From Bacteroidales bacterium (GTDB taxonomy: Bacteria; Bacteroidota; Bacteroidia; Bacteroidales; WCHB1-69), in NCBI GenBank assembly GCA_023229985.1, contig JALNYF010000001.1:1-64000 (forward strand): a stretch of DNA of 64,000 nucleotides, in the 5' to 3' direction. The translations under genes were made by a program, and so were the position numbers. Of the stretch, positions 36,720 through 45,665 are shown piece after piece; the stretch's first letter is position 1, and each line of letters begins with the position of its first letter. A model generated the notes under the pieces. It saw nothing but the letters and a program-made list of their open reading frames with translations. It did not search any database and was not told the origin of the DNA.

Positions 36720-38222
36720 ATGAATTTATATACGCATAAAAAAAGATGGAAATGGTTGCTGTTTTTTTCGGCATGCATTGCTTTTATTGTGATTATTTAT
36801 TATTCAAACCTTCTGCTGAAAGAAATTGCACATGAAGAACGAAAGAAGGTGAATTTATGGGCGGATGCCATCACCCATAAAGCACAATTGGTAAACTACA
36901 CAACGCATTTTTTTGAAAGTATTAAAAATGAAGAAGGGAAACGTGCCTCGCTATTAGCCAAGACTTTACAAAAAGTTTATGATGCTCCGATGGACGAAGA
37001 CGTCACTTTTTATTTGGAAATAATTCAAAATAATACCACGATTCCGACTATTTTAACACAAGAAGACGGAACTATCGATAATAGTATTAATGTAACGGAA
37101 GAGGTGAGCCGAATGAAAAATATTTCGGAGTTAGGCACACAACTCAAGGAGTATGATAATATTAAATTAGAATATGATAAGGGACAATACGTTTACGTTT
37201 ATTTCAAATTATCGCAAATTTATGCCGATTTACGTTCTTTTTTAGAAAATTTACAGCAATCTTTCTTTGAAGAAGTGGTGATCAACACGGCTTCTATTCC
37301 GGTCATCATCACCGACAGCACCGAACGAAACGTGATACTTGCCGGTAATATTGATTCTTCAGGCTTTCACTCGCCTCGTGCTTTAGCGAATACCATCGCG
37401 AAAATGAAATCGGAAAATAATCCCATCCGTATTGACCTTCCCGAAAGGGGCACTTGCTACGTTTTTTATGAAGAATCATCGGTACTAACGCGACTGCGTT
37501 ACTTCCCGTACATTCAATTCTCCATCATTCTTGTATTTGCGATCACTGCCTATTTATTATTTAGTTTTGCACGACGGTCGGAGCAGAATCGCGTATGGGT
37601 GGGAATGTCCAAAGAAACGGCACATCAATTGGGAACGCCCATTTCCTCGCTGATGGCATGGAACGAACTCCTGAAAGAAACCGATGTGGACCCCGCCATT
37701 TTGGGCGAAATGGATAAAGATGTCAAACGCTTGGAAACCATTGCTCAGCGTTTTTCCAAAATTGGCTCTGTCCCCGAATTACACAACGAAGAAATTGTCC
37801 CTATCATCGAAAATTTCGTTTCATATCTGCAAACCCGAATCTCTACCCAGACGAAAATTTGTTTTAATTCGCAAGTAAATCATGATTTACAAATTCCCAT
37901 CAACCGGTATTTATTTGAATGGGTCATTGAGAATCTGTGCAAAAATTCGGTGGATGCCATGGAAGGCGCAGGAAGCATCACTTTAGTTTTGAGTGAAGAT
38001 GAAAAGCATCTGTATCTGGACATTACCGACACGGGTAAAGGCATTTCACCCAAAAAACAAAAAACCATTTTTAAACCGGGCTATACTTCGAAAAATCGCG
38101 GCTGGGGATTAGGACTCACGTTAGCGCAACGAATCATCAAGGATTATCATAAGGGAAAATTATTCGTTAAAAACTCGGTCTTAGGAAAAGGAACCACTAT
38201 GCGGATTGTACTTTCAAAATAG
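36720..38222 (+). CDS. Membrane sensor histidine kinase
   Basis: The 500-residue protein has a TM helix at ~12-32, a ~225-residue extracytoplasmic sensor region, a second TM at ~260-282 and a cytosolic kinase core. The H-box is KETAHQLGTPISSLMAW, the N-box NLCKNSVDAMEG, and the G-boxes DTGKGI and GWGLGLTLAQ. No HAMP or receiver domain is recognisable and no response regulator gene is adjacent, so the partner is elsewhere. The signal sensed is unknown. The next gene starts ten bases downstream. Confidence 0.92.
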   Translation: MNLYTHKKRWKWLLFFSACIAFIVIIYYSNLLLKEIAHEERKKVNLWADAITHKAQLVNYTTHFFESIKNEEGKRASLLAKTLQKVYDAPMDEDVTFYLEIIQNNTTIPTILTQEDGTIDNSINVTEEVSRMKNISELGTQLKEYDNIKLEYDKGQYVYVYFKLSQIYADLRSFLENLQQSFFEEVVINTASIPVIITDSTERNVILAGNIDSSGFHSPRALANTIAKMKSENNPIRIDLPERGTCYVFYEESSVLTRLRYFPYIQFSIILVFAITAYLLFSFARRSEQNRVWVGMSKETAHQLGTPISSLMAWNELLKETDVDPAILGEMDKDVKRLETIAQRFSKIGSVPELHNEEIVPIIENFVSYLQTRISTQTKICFNSQVNHDLQIPINRYLFEWVIENLCKNSVDAMEGAGSITLVLSEDEKHLYLDITDTGKGISPKKQKTIFKPGYTSKNRGWGLGLTLAQRIIKDYHKGKLFVKNSVLGKGTTMRIVLSK

Positions 38223-38232
38223 ATCAAAATAT

Positions 38233-38763
38233 ATGATAAAACGATTTGCACTTTTTGTAATTATATCATTTTCAATTTATTATGGATTCTCTCAAGAAGT
38301 ACAATGGGAGATGGACACGGTCAAAAAATATGAAGTCCCCGTTGGATTATGCAGTTGGGAAGAGTTAAAAGGACACGAGTTTTATAATGAAATGAGTGAG
38401 CAATATGCCCAATACCTACCTAATCCAAAGGTAATGGAAGAATTATCGAAGCAGTTATTTGCAACTTCGCTGCATGTGGATATTTATTTTGGCGCGTGGT
38501 GCGGCGATTCGCGTGAACATGTTCCCCATTTTATGAAAATTCACGATGATTTGCTAAATAATTTCGGTATTCTTCTTGATTATCAAATTATTGGATGTAA
38601 TCGAGAAAAAGAGTGTGGCGCGACGAATGATGAAATAATTGAATATGTACCCACATTGATCATTTATAAAGTAGATGATTCCGGAAATTATCCAATTGGG
38701 AAGATTATTGAGACCCCGGAAATAACGTTAGAAGAGGATTTATTGAAAATTCTCCATCCATAG
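38233..38763 (+). CDS. Exported thioredoxin-fold protein with WCGDS motif
   Basis: The start is set at 38233 (MIKRFALFVIISFSIYYG, a signal peptide ending GFSQ); the frame from 38206 overlaps the kinase gene and lacks a signal. The mature ~150 residues hold a thioredoxin-like strand-helix unit IYFGAWCGDSREHVPHF in which the second Cys of CxxC is Ser. Such CxxS proteins cannot do the usual two-Cys oxidoreduction and may act in mixed-disulfide or glutathione-type chemistry. Close packing suggests co-transcription with the sensor kinase. Confidence 0.75.
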   Translation: MIKRFALFVIISFSIYYGFSQEVQWEMDTVKKYEVPVGLCSWEELKGHEFYNEMSEQYAQYLPNPKVMEELSKQLFATSLHVDIYFGAWCGDSREHVPHFMKIHDDLLNNFGILLDYQIIGCNREKECGATNDEIIEYVPTLIIYKVDDSGNYPIGKIIETPEITLEEDLLKILHP

Positions 38764-38780
38764 CGTTGAAGTTCCGTTTC

Positions 38781-39323
38781 TTAAGGCTGAGGTAAGGAGT
38801 GATAATCTTCTTTTTTGATTTGATAAAGGGCTTCCCGCACCCATTCTCCCATCACGATTTTTTCAAAATATCTCACAAATTGCATGCCGGTTTTTTGCGC
38901 CACACGCATGGAAGGAAGGTTCTTACAATGCATGTAACTTATTATTAAACTGTAATTTAAAGTATTAAAGGCATCATCCAAACAAGCTCGAGCAGCTTCC
39001 GTGGCGTAGCCGTTTCCGCAAAAGTCGGGTCGAATATGATAGCCAATTTCCGGTAGCAGGGTTCCTTCAATATTTTGCATCGTAATTCCGCAATCGCCAA
39101 GAAAAGTGTTATCCTCTTTGCGAATGACTGCCCACAAACCATGTTGATATTGTTGATAATTGGCGATATTCCACGCAATCCATTCTTTTACTTTTTCCAC
39201 CGAAAATGGCGCAGGATAATATCTCATGGAATCGACATTTCCCAATACTTTCATCAATTCCGGTTGGTCGTCCGGAATCATTTCCCTCAGCACTAATCTT
39301 TGGCTTTCCAAGATCAATTTCAT
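38781..39323 (-). CDS. GNAT-family N-acetyltransferase (RimJ/RimL-like)
   Basis: The 180-residue protein begins LILESQRLVLREMIPDD, has LGDCGITMQ, the acetyl-CoA-binding FCGNGYATEAARAC and the C-terminal NLPSMRVAQKTGM, all typical of the RimJ/RimL N-acetyltransferase branch. The acceptor may be a protein N terminus or small molecule. It lies 14 bases after the acyltransferase gene, so it may belong to the BtrH-like unit. Confidence 0.85.
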   Translation of the reverse strand: MKLILESQRLVLREMIPDDQPELMKVLGNVDSMRYYPAPFSVEKVKEWIAWNIANYQQYQHGLWAVIRKEDNTFLGDCGITMQNIEGTLLPEIGYHIRPDFCGNGYATEAARACLDDAFNTLNYSLIISYMHCKNLPSMRVAQKTGMQFVRYFEKIVMGEWVREALYQIKKEDYHSLPQP

Positions 39324-39337
39324 GGAGTCAATATCTT

Positions 39338-40471
39338 TTACAAATAAATATTTTCCTTATTGATAACCGGTTGGGCATAAATGAGCAGAAAAATATCGCG
39401 CAATTCATCGTAATCGCCTATTAATGAATGTAATCCATTGTCCATATATTCAATAAAAGCACTCTTTTCACTTTCCGAATAGAAATCGTGGTATTTATAA
39501 GATTTTGCCCACAAGTCGTGAGCGATATAATTGGTTTTCCATAATTGATAATTGGCATAAACGCGATTATCAATGATTTGTGCCAATTTTTGATATTTGT
39601 TGTTTTTTCCCAATTGATCACAAAACAGTAATTCCTCATTGGTAATGCTGTCGGCAGCAACCAAATGAATGTGTCCTTTGGGTTGTCGGATGCCCTGCAG
39701 GATGCTGTTTAAATCTTCACCGGGAGCTTTTTCGTATTTTTGATATTTAGTGACGAATAGTTCTTGAGTTTTCAAAAAGTCGCAGGGTTCATATTCGTAT
39801 GAAATTACCAATGGGGTGATATTGAGTTCTGCAAGATTATCCACAAAAGGTTTTTCGCTGCTGATAGCGAACATTTTAAGCACTGCCATTTCGGTTTTGT
39901 CATTTCCGTCCTTGGTTCTGCCATTGCGTTGAGCTATCCAAACAGATTGTTTTTTTTGGGTGATGGCGTAGCGCATATACGAAGACACTTCGATAGAATT
40001 TTTGTAGAAATCGCGAATGTTTCCGCCACGCACAATACGGAACATCTTGTTCATTTTCCCAATGTCAATCACAATTTCGCCCTTCATTAAATTACTGCCG
40101 AAAGTGATTTCGGAAGTATCCAAATCAAATTGGAACAACACAATTTGAAGGATGGCAGCGTCCAACAGAATATCGCGATGATTTCCGATAAACATTCCTT
40201 TTTTATTGTTGGACAATTTCTCGAAGCCCTGTGTTGACAAACCGTCGGAGGTCATATTAACGATGGAATGAATGGCTTTTTGCATCACTTGCTTCTGAAA
40301 TTGCTCAACAGTTTGAATTTGCAGGAATTGTTTTTTATAATCTTCAAAATCAACTGAGGGAAAAAGATAAGCAATAATCTGAGAAAAAGCTGGATTATCG
40401 GCGACTCTGCGCACGGCAGCGGGTATTTCGGCATCGATGTAAGGGCGGGTTTTCTCAAAAATATTTTTCAT
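39338..40471 (-). CDS. PlsC/GPAT-fold acyltransferase
   Basis: The 377-residue protein contains the acyltransferase block GMFIGNHRDILLDAAIL near 97. In it the conserved His and Asp are separated by five residues, or by one if the HRD Asp is used, instead of the usual four. A second block, VWIAQRNGRTKDG, is in the position of the family's EGTRS motif. Family knowledge: such enzymes load acyl chains onto glycerol-phosphate or lysolipids at the inner membrane. It sits 37 bases after the BtrH-like gene next to the pigment operon and could esterify the polyene, but general phospholipid synthesis is equally possible. Confidence 0.7.
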   Translation of the reverse strand: MKNIFEKTRPYIDAEIPAAVRRVADNPAFSQIIAYLFPSVDFEDYKKQFLQIQTVEQFQKQVMQKAIHSIVNMTSDGLSTQGFEKLSNNKKGMFIGNHRDILLDAAILQIVLFQFDLDTSEITFGSNLMKGEIVIDIGKMNKMFRIVRGGNIRDFYKNSIEVSSYMRYAITQKKQSVWIAQRNGRTKDGNDKTEMAVLKMFAISSEKPFVDNLAELNITPLVISYEYEPCDFLKTQELFVTKYQKYEKAPGEDLNSILQGIRQPKGHIHLVAADSITNEELLFCDQLGKNNKYQKLAQIIDNRVYANYQLWKTNYIAHDLWAKSYKYHDFYSESEKSAFIEYMDNGLHSLIGDYDELRDIFLLIYAQPVINKENIYL

Positions 40472-40508
40472 AAAAGATATGTTGTCTAAGTAGCTGTTTT
40501 TAAAAGAA

Positions 40509-41561
40509 TTAACATGATTTCTTTTGTAAAAGCATTGTATTTTTACAAGATTTAATAAGTTTTTCGAGTTCCATAAATAAATTATGTTCCATTTGTTGAA
40601 GGGTAAATAGAGTGTCGGACAATTCCATCAAAATTTCTTGAGTAATGACGGTTCCTTCGCGGGAGTATCTTCCGGTGATGAGCGAAACGGTGCGCCATGT
40701 ATCTGCGATTTTAACCATTTGTTGAGAAAGGGTGAGGAATGATTCGTTATTAAAAATAGTGGCAGTTTCTTTAAGGAAATCGGCGTAGATATAACGATAG
40801 CCGGAGCCGCCGGAGCCAATTTCCAGCATTCTGAAAAACCAAAGAAATTGGGTTCGCATCTTTGTCGGCTTAAAATGTGCCGCGCGTTTGCGTAAATATT
40901 TTGCCAAGACACCGATTCCATGCGTCCCGTTCAAAGGAATGGGAGAACGAAGCATACTACTACAAGTTTTTTCGATGCCTTTAATGATTGCTTCTTGGAT
41001 AGGAGGCGGCGTGGAGGGCATTTCACTGACATAATACAACTGACCGGAGATACAGGGCAGCGACATATTAAACCTTGCATTTTGCAAGTCATCGGGGGAG
41101 ATGGTTTTTAACTCGCCTGTTTTCCCCAAATTATCAACAACTTTGTAAAGCCCATTTTCCTTTTTAACGACCAAAACGCTATGTCCGTTAAATCCAAATC
41201 TTTCATATTGAGATAGATACATTAAATCCTTCACAGATGTCAGCACACCTACGGGAATATTCTGACTGAGCAGCCGGTCTAATTCCCGCATTGATTTTTT
41301 CTGCTGAAAATATGCAAAATATTTATATGTATAGGGGATTTTCATTCTTTTGAAGAAATTTCGGCAAATACTTCCATGCGGAGGTCTGGCAACCAAAACG
41401 TGAGACCCCTGATATTTGATGATAGAGACGTAGGCGAACATAATGCCGGAACCTATACCCAAAATCATTGGCTCGCTAATTTCGTAGCCGTGATAATGTA
41501 GAATATTCCGAACAGTTCCTGTTTCGCAATGAACAGGCTCTAAAATATCAAATTCTTCCAT
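40509..41561 (-). CDS. BtrH N-terminal-domain protein (butirosin biosynthesis protein H-like)
   Basis: The 350-residue protein opens EFDILEPVHCETGTVRNIL, the start of the BtrH_N family, related to papain-like and C39 cysteine peptidases. A plausible catalytic set is Cys12 (VHCETG), His127 (FNGHSVLVV) and Asp143 (KVVDNLGK). In butirosin biosynthesis BtrH transfers an acyl group from an ACP to an amino-sugar. Here it may move the polyene from an ACP to its final acceptor. It is separated from the pigment operon by 216 bases with its own -7 element. Confidence 0.75.
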   Translation of the reverse strand: MEEFDILEPVHCETGTVRNILHYHGYEISEPMILGIGSGIMFAYVSIIKYQGSHVLVARPPHGSICRNFFKRMKIPYTYKYFAYFQQKKSMRELDRLLSQNIPVGVLTSVKDLMYLSQYERFGFNGHSVLVVKKENGLYKVVDNLGKTGELKTISPDDLQNARFNMSLPCISGQLYYVSEMPSTPPPIQEAIIKGIEKTCSSMLRSPIPLNGTHGIGVLAKYLRKRAAHFKPTKMRTQFLWFFRMLEIGSGGSGYRYIYADFLKETATIFNNESFLTLSQQMVKIADTWRTVSLITGRYSREGTVITQEILMELSDTLFTLQQMEHNLFMELEKLIKSCKNTMLLQKKSC

Positions 41562-41664
41562 TAATGGTATGATTTGTAAATCATTTATAATCAGTGTTTA
41601 TCAAAAAAACGACTTTTGTAATTCAAGACGGCACTTCTTCAAACTGCTTGTACAAAAGTAGCGG

Positions 41665-41672
41665 CAAAAATA
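41665..41672 (-). promoter_or_regulatory. -7 promoter element (TATTTTTG) for the BtrH-like unit
   Basis: The minus-strand TATTTTTG followed by CCGC lies ~104 bases before the ATG at 41561, in the 216-base gap after the pigment operon. No gene or strong hairpin was seen in the gap. Confidence 0.5.
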
Positions 41673-41777
41673 CACAATTCTTCCGAATTATGGGAGGACT
41701 TATGTTTGTTCATAAAATTTATTGTATGAATAATAATCAGAGAATTGAGTCGATGATTAGTCAGTTCTTTAACATCC

Positions 41778-43106
41778 TTAATCCTTGATTTTTCTTTTAT
41801 CAATAAATTTAATGGGTTTGCGTTTTATTTCGGGCATTTGTATTTTTCTGATGGTATCTATATCATCGAAAATGATATCTGGTGCGACACGCAGTTTGGC
41901 GCGAAACCTGTCTTTTAAATCTTTGACCATTTCTTCATCGTTAGGGAGGCGACTTCCGATTTTGACGGTAACTTGATCGGTGCCGATTTCGTTTGAACAA
42001 ACTTCGACGATGTAATTTTCCACATAATCCACATTATCCAACACATCGAAAATGGTAGCGGGATATAGTGTTGTTCCTTTCAGTTTAATCATTTGGTTTT
42101 TGCGACCGATGATCGGGCTGATGCGCATTGAGGTTCGTCCGCAGCTGCACGGTTCGTAGTGGAATTTTGCGATGTCGCCGGTTTTAAAACGCAACAACGG
42201 CATTCCTTCGACGCCTAATGTAGTGATGGTTAGTTCACCGATTTCGCCTTCCGCGACAACGTGGTTTTTTTCGTCCAATAGTTCGCAAATAATCAGTTCG
42301 GGGTGATGATGTCCGCCCATTCCGGCTTTGCACTCGCCAAAAGTGGTGCTCATTTCGGTAGATGCGTAGGTGGAATAGAGGTCAATATCCCATTTTTCCT
42401 TAATGTTTTTTCCTAACAGGTTTAATGAAAAATCTTGTTCGCGCAGATTTTCGCCGATGCAAATGGCTTTTCTAATAGACGAATTGCGATAGTCGATGCC
42501 GTGTTCTTCGGCGTAATTGATTATTTTTAAGATAAAAGAGGGGACGCAAACGATAGCGTTGGGCTTAATGCGATTGATGGTGTCCCATTGCAGTTCGGGG
42601 ATTCCGTTGCCCACTCGAATGACACTTGCCCCCATTTTGCGAATGCCGAGGAAATAGGCTAAGCCAGCCATAAACCGTTTGTCGATGGTGGTCATCAGTT
42701 GATAGATTTCGCCTGGGTAGCCCGAAGCACACGTAAAAGAGATGGCTTCGTTGTATGCCAATCGTTCCAAGTCGTGGTCTGTCATGGCAAAAGTGGTCGG
42801 GTCGCTCAATGTGCCGGAAGTAGTGATATAATCTACAATTTTTGATTTATCTACGCAATAGAAATCTTCGTTGTGTAGCTGCAAGTCCTCTTTTTGCGTA
42901 GTCGGAATTTGCTGTAGATCTTCCAATGTTTTTATTTTGGAAACATCAATTTTGTGTTGCTGAAACAATCGTTGATAAAAACGCGAATGGGCATTGAGAT
43001 AGTCCAATGTTTCTTGCATTTTCTTCTCTTGAAAAGATTTAATTACTTCGCGGGGTTGATATTCAATATCAGGAGTAAACGCAGTGAATCGAGGCATCTT
43101 TATCAT
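41778..43106 (-). CDS. PaaK-family aryl-acid ligase, probable p-coumarate activator
   Basis: The 442-residue AMP-forming ligase resembles phenylacetate-CoA ligase: the P-loop YITTSGTLSDPTTFAMTD, LYSTYASTEMSTTFGECKAG, LRFKTGDIAKF and the C-terminal-hinge RISPIIGRKNQMIKLKG. PaaK-type enzymes activate aryl acids as adenylates and transfer them to CoA or an ACP. In this operon it most likely activates the p-coumarate made by the lyase. It is the last gene of the operon, three bases after the esterase gene. An alternative start at 43097 (MPRFTAF) exists. Confidence 0.85.
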   Translation of the reverse strand: MIKMPRFTAFTPDIEYQPREVIKSFQEKKMQETLDYLNAHSRFYQRLFQQHKIDVSKIKTLEDLQQIPTTQKEDLQLHNEDFYCVDKSKIVDYITTSGTLSDPTTFAMTDHDLERLAYNEAISFTCASGYPGEIYQLMTTIDKRFMAGLAYFLGIRKMGASVIRVGNGIPELQWDTINRIKPNAIVCVPSFILKIINYAEEHGIDYRNSSIRKAICIGENLREQDFSLNLLGKNIKEKWDIDLYSTYASTEMSTTFGECKAGMGGHHHPELIICELLDEKNHVVAEGEIGELTITTLGVEGMPLLRFKTGDIAKFHYEPCSCGRTSMRISPIIGRKNQMIKLKGTTLYPATIFDVLDNVDYVENYIVEVCSNEIGTDQVTVKIGSRLPNDEEMVKDLKDRFRAKLRVAPDIIFDDIDTIRKIQMPEIKRKPIKFIDKRKIKD

Positions 43107-43109
43107 TAT

Positions 43110-43976
43110 TTATTTCATTTTAAAAATTTCATTTACCCATTTCAGGAAAATCCATTTCCATTTTGCGGTATCGCCGGCAATTTCTTCGCTCATTCCATAG
43201 CCGTGACCGCCGGTTTCATACAGTTGGAAAACGTGTTTTATCTTCTTTTCTGTCAATGCTTTATCTAAATTTACACTATTCTGATACATCACAACGGGGT
43301 CATCTTTGGCGGTGACCAAAAAAGCGGGCGGCATATCGTCCGGAATTTGCAATTCCATCGAGAATTTATCTTGTTGTTCCTTGGTGAAGTTGTTGGTTAG
43401 TAGGTTTTTGCGGGAGCGTTGGTGGGCGATACTGTCCTGCATGGATACAACAGGATAGACCGGCACCACAAAGTCGGGGCGCAGGCTCACCGATGAATGA
43501 ATGCCGAGGGGAGCCAAATAATTGTCGTTGGCAAATGCGCCGGACATGGTCACCAAATGACCGCCGGCGGAGAATCCCATTGTCCCTACTTGATATGAGT
43601 TAATCTGCCACTTATCGGCATTTTCGCGTACGTATTGAATCGCGCGTTGCATATCTTCAATCATGGCGGGATGGTGATGTCCGTTCATTCCCACGCGATA
43701 GCGCAATACAAAAGCGGTAATACCTTGGCTATTCAGCCATTCTGCCACTTCATATCCTTCCGTCTTAATTCCCATCAGGTGACTATAACTTCCACCCGGG
43801 CAAACAATTACGGCAATTCTGTTGCGATTGGAATCAGGTGCGGGATAGACGTATAACTTGCTACCATAGCGTTTCATGTTGGGCACATCTTTCCACAGCA
43901 AGACGGTTTGGGACTGTCCGAACATGGCGAGGCTGGTTACAACAAGTAAAAGTGTGATAGTCAATTTCTTAAACAT
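43110..43976 (-). CDS. Exported alpha/beta-hydrolase esterase
   Basis: The 288-residue protein has a signal peptide (ends AMFGQSQ), the oxyanion block VIVCPGGSYSHLMG, the nucleophile elbow GTMGFSAGGHLV and the acid/His pair in AKDDPVV and GGHGYGMS. It resembles carbohydrate/acetyl-ester hydrolases of the BD-FAE type. Its export fits a late step on a surface product, for example trimming or transferring an ester on the pigment, but this is inference from position in the operon. Confidence 0.8.
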   Translation of the reverse strand: MFKKLTITLLLVVTSLAMFGQSQTVLLWKDVPNMKRYGSKLYVYPAPDSNRNRIAVIVCPGGSYSHLMGIKTEGYEVAEWLNSQGITAFVLRYRVGMNGHHHPAMIEDMQRAIQYVRENADKWQINSYQVGTMGFSAGGHLVTMSGAFANDNYLAPLGIHSSVSLRPDFVVPVYPVVSMQDSIAHQRSRKNLLTNNFTKEQQDKFSMELQIPDDMPPAFLVTAKDDPVVMYQNSVNLDKALTEKKIKHVFQLYETGGHGYGMSEEIAGDTAKWKWIFLKWVNEIFKMK

Positions 43977-43993
43977 TATTCATGAATTAATCC

Positions 43994-44371
43994 TTATGCA
44001 GGAAAATAGGTTTTTATTTCATCTTCCGACAAAGTTTGGTAGCGCAGGTTGATAAAATCTCCGTTGGCATCTACCTCAAAGAAAACGCGGAACATCTCTT
44101 CGCCATAGAATGACAATTTAGAGTTGGTATTGGGATTACATTCAATATAAATAAGTTGTCGGGGATCGATATTTTTTGCTTTACAGATCTGTTTTATAAG
44201 CGAGCCGGCGGCATAAGTGACGGAAGTTCCGGGGTTATCGTGGTATAATTCCGTTACCAATACGACGGTTTGGTTTTGATAAGATACAATTTTTAATCCA
44301 CATTTTGAAGGCATTTCCCATTGTCCTTCAAAATCAAAAATTTCATCATAATATTTATCACAAACTTTCAT
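43994..44371 (-). CDS. Unknown 125-residue protein of the pigment operon
   Basis: No family is recognised. The protein is acidic and soluble-looking, with no signal peptide or membrane segment. It has three Cys (MKVCDK, SKCGLK, IECNP), a beta-strand-rich middle (GLKIVSYQNQTVVLVTELY), and a hydrophilic C terminus ending KTYFPA. It lies seven bases after the radical SAM gene and 17 before the esterase gene, so it is almost certainly co-expressed with the pathway. It could be a small accessory or scaffold protein. Confidence 0.7.
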   Translation of the reverse strand: MKVCDKYYDEIFDFEGQWEMPSKCGLKIVSYQNQTVVLVTELYHDNPGTSVTYAAGSLIKQICKAKNIDPRQLIYIECNPNTNSKLSFYGEEMFRVFFEVDANGDFINLRYQTLSEDEIKTYFPA

Positions 44372-44378
44372 AATAGAA

Positions 44379-45665
44379 TTACAATTTTTTAATATTTCTA
44401 ACTACATCTTTTCCGAAAGATTTATTTGCCAAATTTCTGTCGCGGGGTATGAAAGTACCGTCTTCCATTTCGCGAAGCATGACTTGCGCAAATAATTTGA
44501 ACATTTTTTCTTCTTGAGATTCGTCTTGATAGAAAGATTTCCAAGCATACTCATACAATTCCTGTAATCTTTCGGGGGACATATTTTTCGGTTTGTAAAC
44601 CACTTGACCGGCGTTATAATGATTCCAGTCGTGGTCGAAGATTCTGCCTTGTCGCATCAGGTCGTCGTAGGCTTTGGTATGCGGGAATGGTGCGAGGACG
44701 GTAAATTCTGCCAAGTCGAGGTCAATTTTGAGCAAGAAATCAATCAGGCGGAGGATGTCGTCTTCGGTTTGGTTGTCTAATCCGAGGAGAATGGTTCCTT
44801 CCACGCCGATTCCGTAGTCGTGGTAACGTTTCACGCGTTCTTTGATATAATCGGAGGTGTCATAAACGGCTTGATAGACGTACCATGCGCCGGCTTGTGC
44901 GGCGAGGTCGAGTACTTCCGGTTTATCTTCTATGGTGTGGCTTATCCATTTTTTCTTGAGCGGAATCATTTCCTTAAAGAGTTGCATTTCCCATTCTGTG
45001 CTTTGTGCCAATGAGTTATCAACAATAAAGAGGCGGTTGTTGTCGATGGTTTCCAATTCTTCGATGGCTTTTTCGATGGGGCGTGGGCGGAAGCAGCGAC
45101 CGCCGAGGTAGGAGACGGCGCAGGGGTAGCAGCTGAACTTGCAACCGCGGGAAGCATGGAACAGGTCCACCATTTGTACGCCTTTGTGATTGTATAATTC
45201 GCGTTTGTACAAATCGCGGCGGGCAGGTCCCACCATCTCAATCGGGGGGTGTTTGCCCATAAAGTTATACACTTTTTTCAGTTTGTCGTTACGAAAATCT
45301 TCCAAAACAGCTTCCATTCTGCCTTCGGCTTCGCCCAAAAAAACAGAATCGGCATGCAGTAAGGTCTCTTCCGCATGCAACATCGTTGAAATACCTCCAA
45401 ATATTACTTTTTTTCCTTTGGCGCGGAATTGGTCGGCAATTTCCCATCCTCTTTTAACTTGAGTAGATAGCATCATTGAGATGCCCACTATGTCGCAATC
45501 TACGTCAAAATCAATGGTATCCACATTTTCATCTACAAAAGCCACCTCAACGTCTTCGGGCAGACAAGCCGCAAAAACTACCGGACCGTGAGGAGGAAGA
45601 TTAAACGTAGTTTGTCCGGGGAGCTTGTTCCATTTAGGGTAAATTAATTGAAATTTCATCATCAA
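44379..45665 (-). CDS. B12-binding-domain radical SAM protein
   Basis: The 428-residue protein has an N-terminal cobalamin-binding-type Rossmann domain (~1-130: DENVDTIDFD, VKRGWEIADQF, VIFGGISTML) and a radical SAM domain with GCKFSCYPCAV (Cys175, Cys179, Cys182). The DxHxxG cobalamin motif is absent, as in many family members. Class B enzymes of this type methylate unactivated carbon. In the pathway it may C-methylate the aryl ring or the polyene, which fits the ring methyl known in flexirubins, but this is inference. Its start overlaps the exporter stop by four bases. Confidence 0.85.
   Translation of the reverse strand: MMMKFQLIYPKWNKLPGQTTFNLPPHGPVVFAACLPEDVEVAFVDENVDTIDFDVDCDIVGISMMLSTQVKRGWEIADQFRAKGKKVIFGGISTMLHAEETLLHADSVFLGEAEGRMEAVLEDFRNDKLKKVYNFMGKHPPIEMVGPARRDLYKRELYNHKGVQMVDLFHASRGCKFSCYPCAVSYLGGRCFRPRPIEKAIEELETIDNNRLFIVDNSLAQSTEWEMQLFKEMIPLKKKWISHTIEDKPEVLDLAAQAGAWYVYQAVYDTSDYIKERVKRYHDYGIGVEGTILLGLDNQTEDDILRLIDFLLKIDLDLAEFTVLAPFPHTKAYDDLMRQGRIFDHDWNHYNAGQVVYKPKNMSPERLQELYEYAWKSFYQDESQEEKMFKLFAQVMLREMEDGTFIPRDRNLANKSFGKDVVRNIKKL

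Noticed and set aside
41594..41788. 64-residue plus-strand open frame in the gap before the BtrH-like gene
   Set aside because: It lacks any domain or promoter on that strand, and runs into the end of the PaaK-type gene; the gap is better explained as a promoter region.
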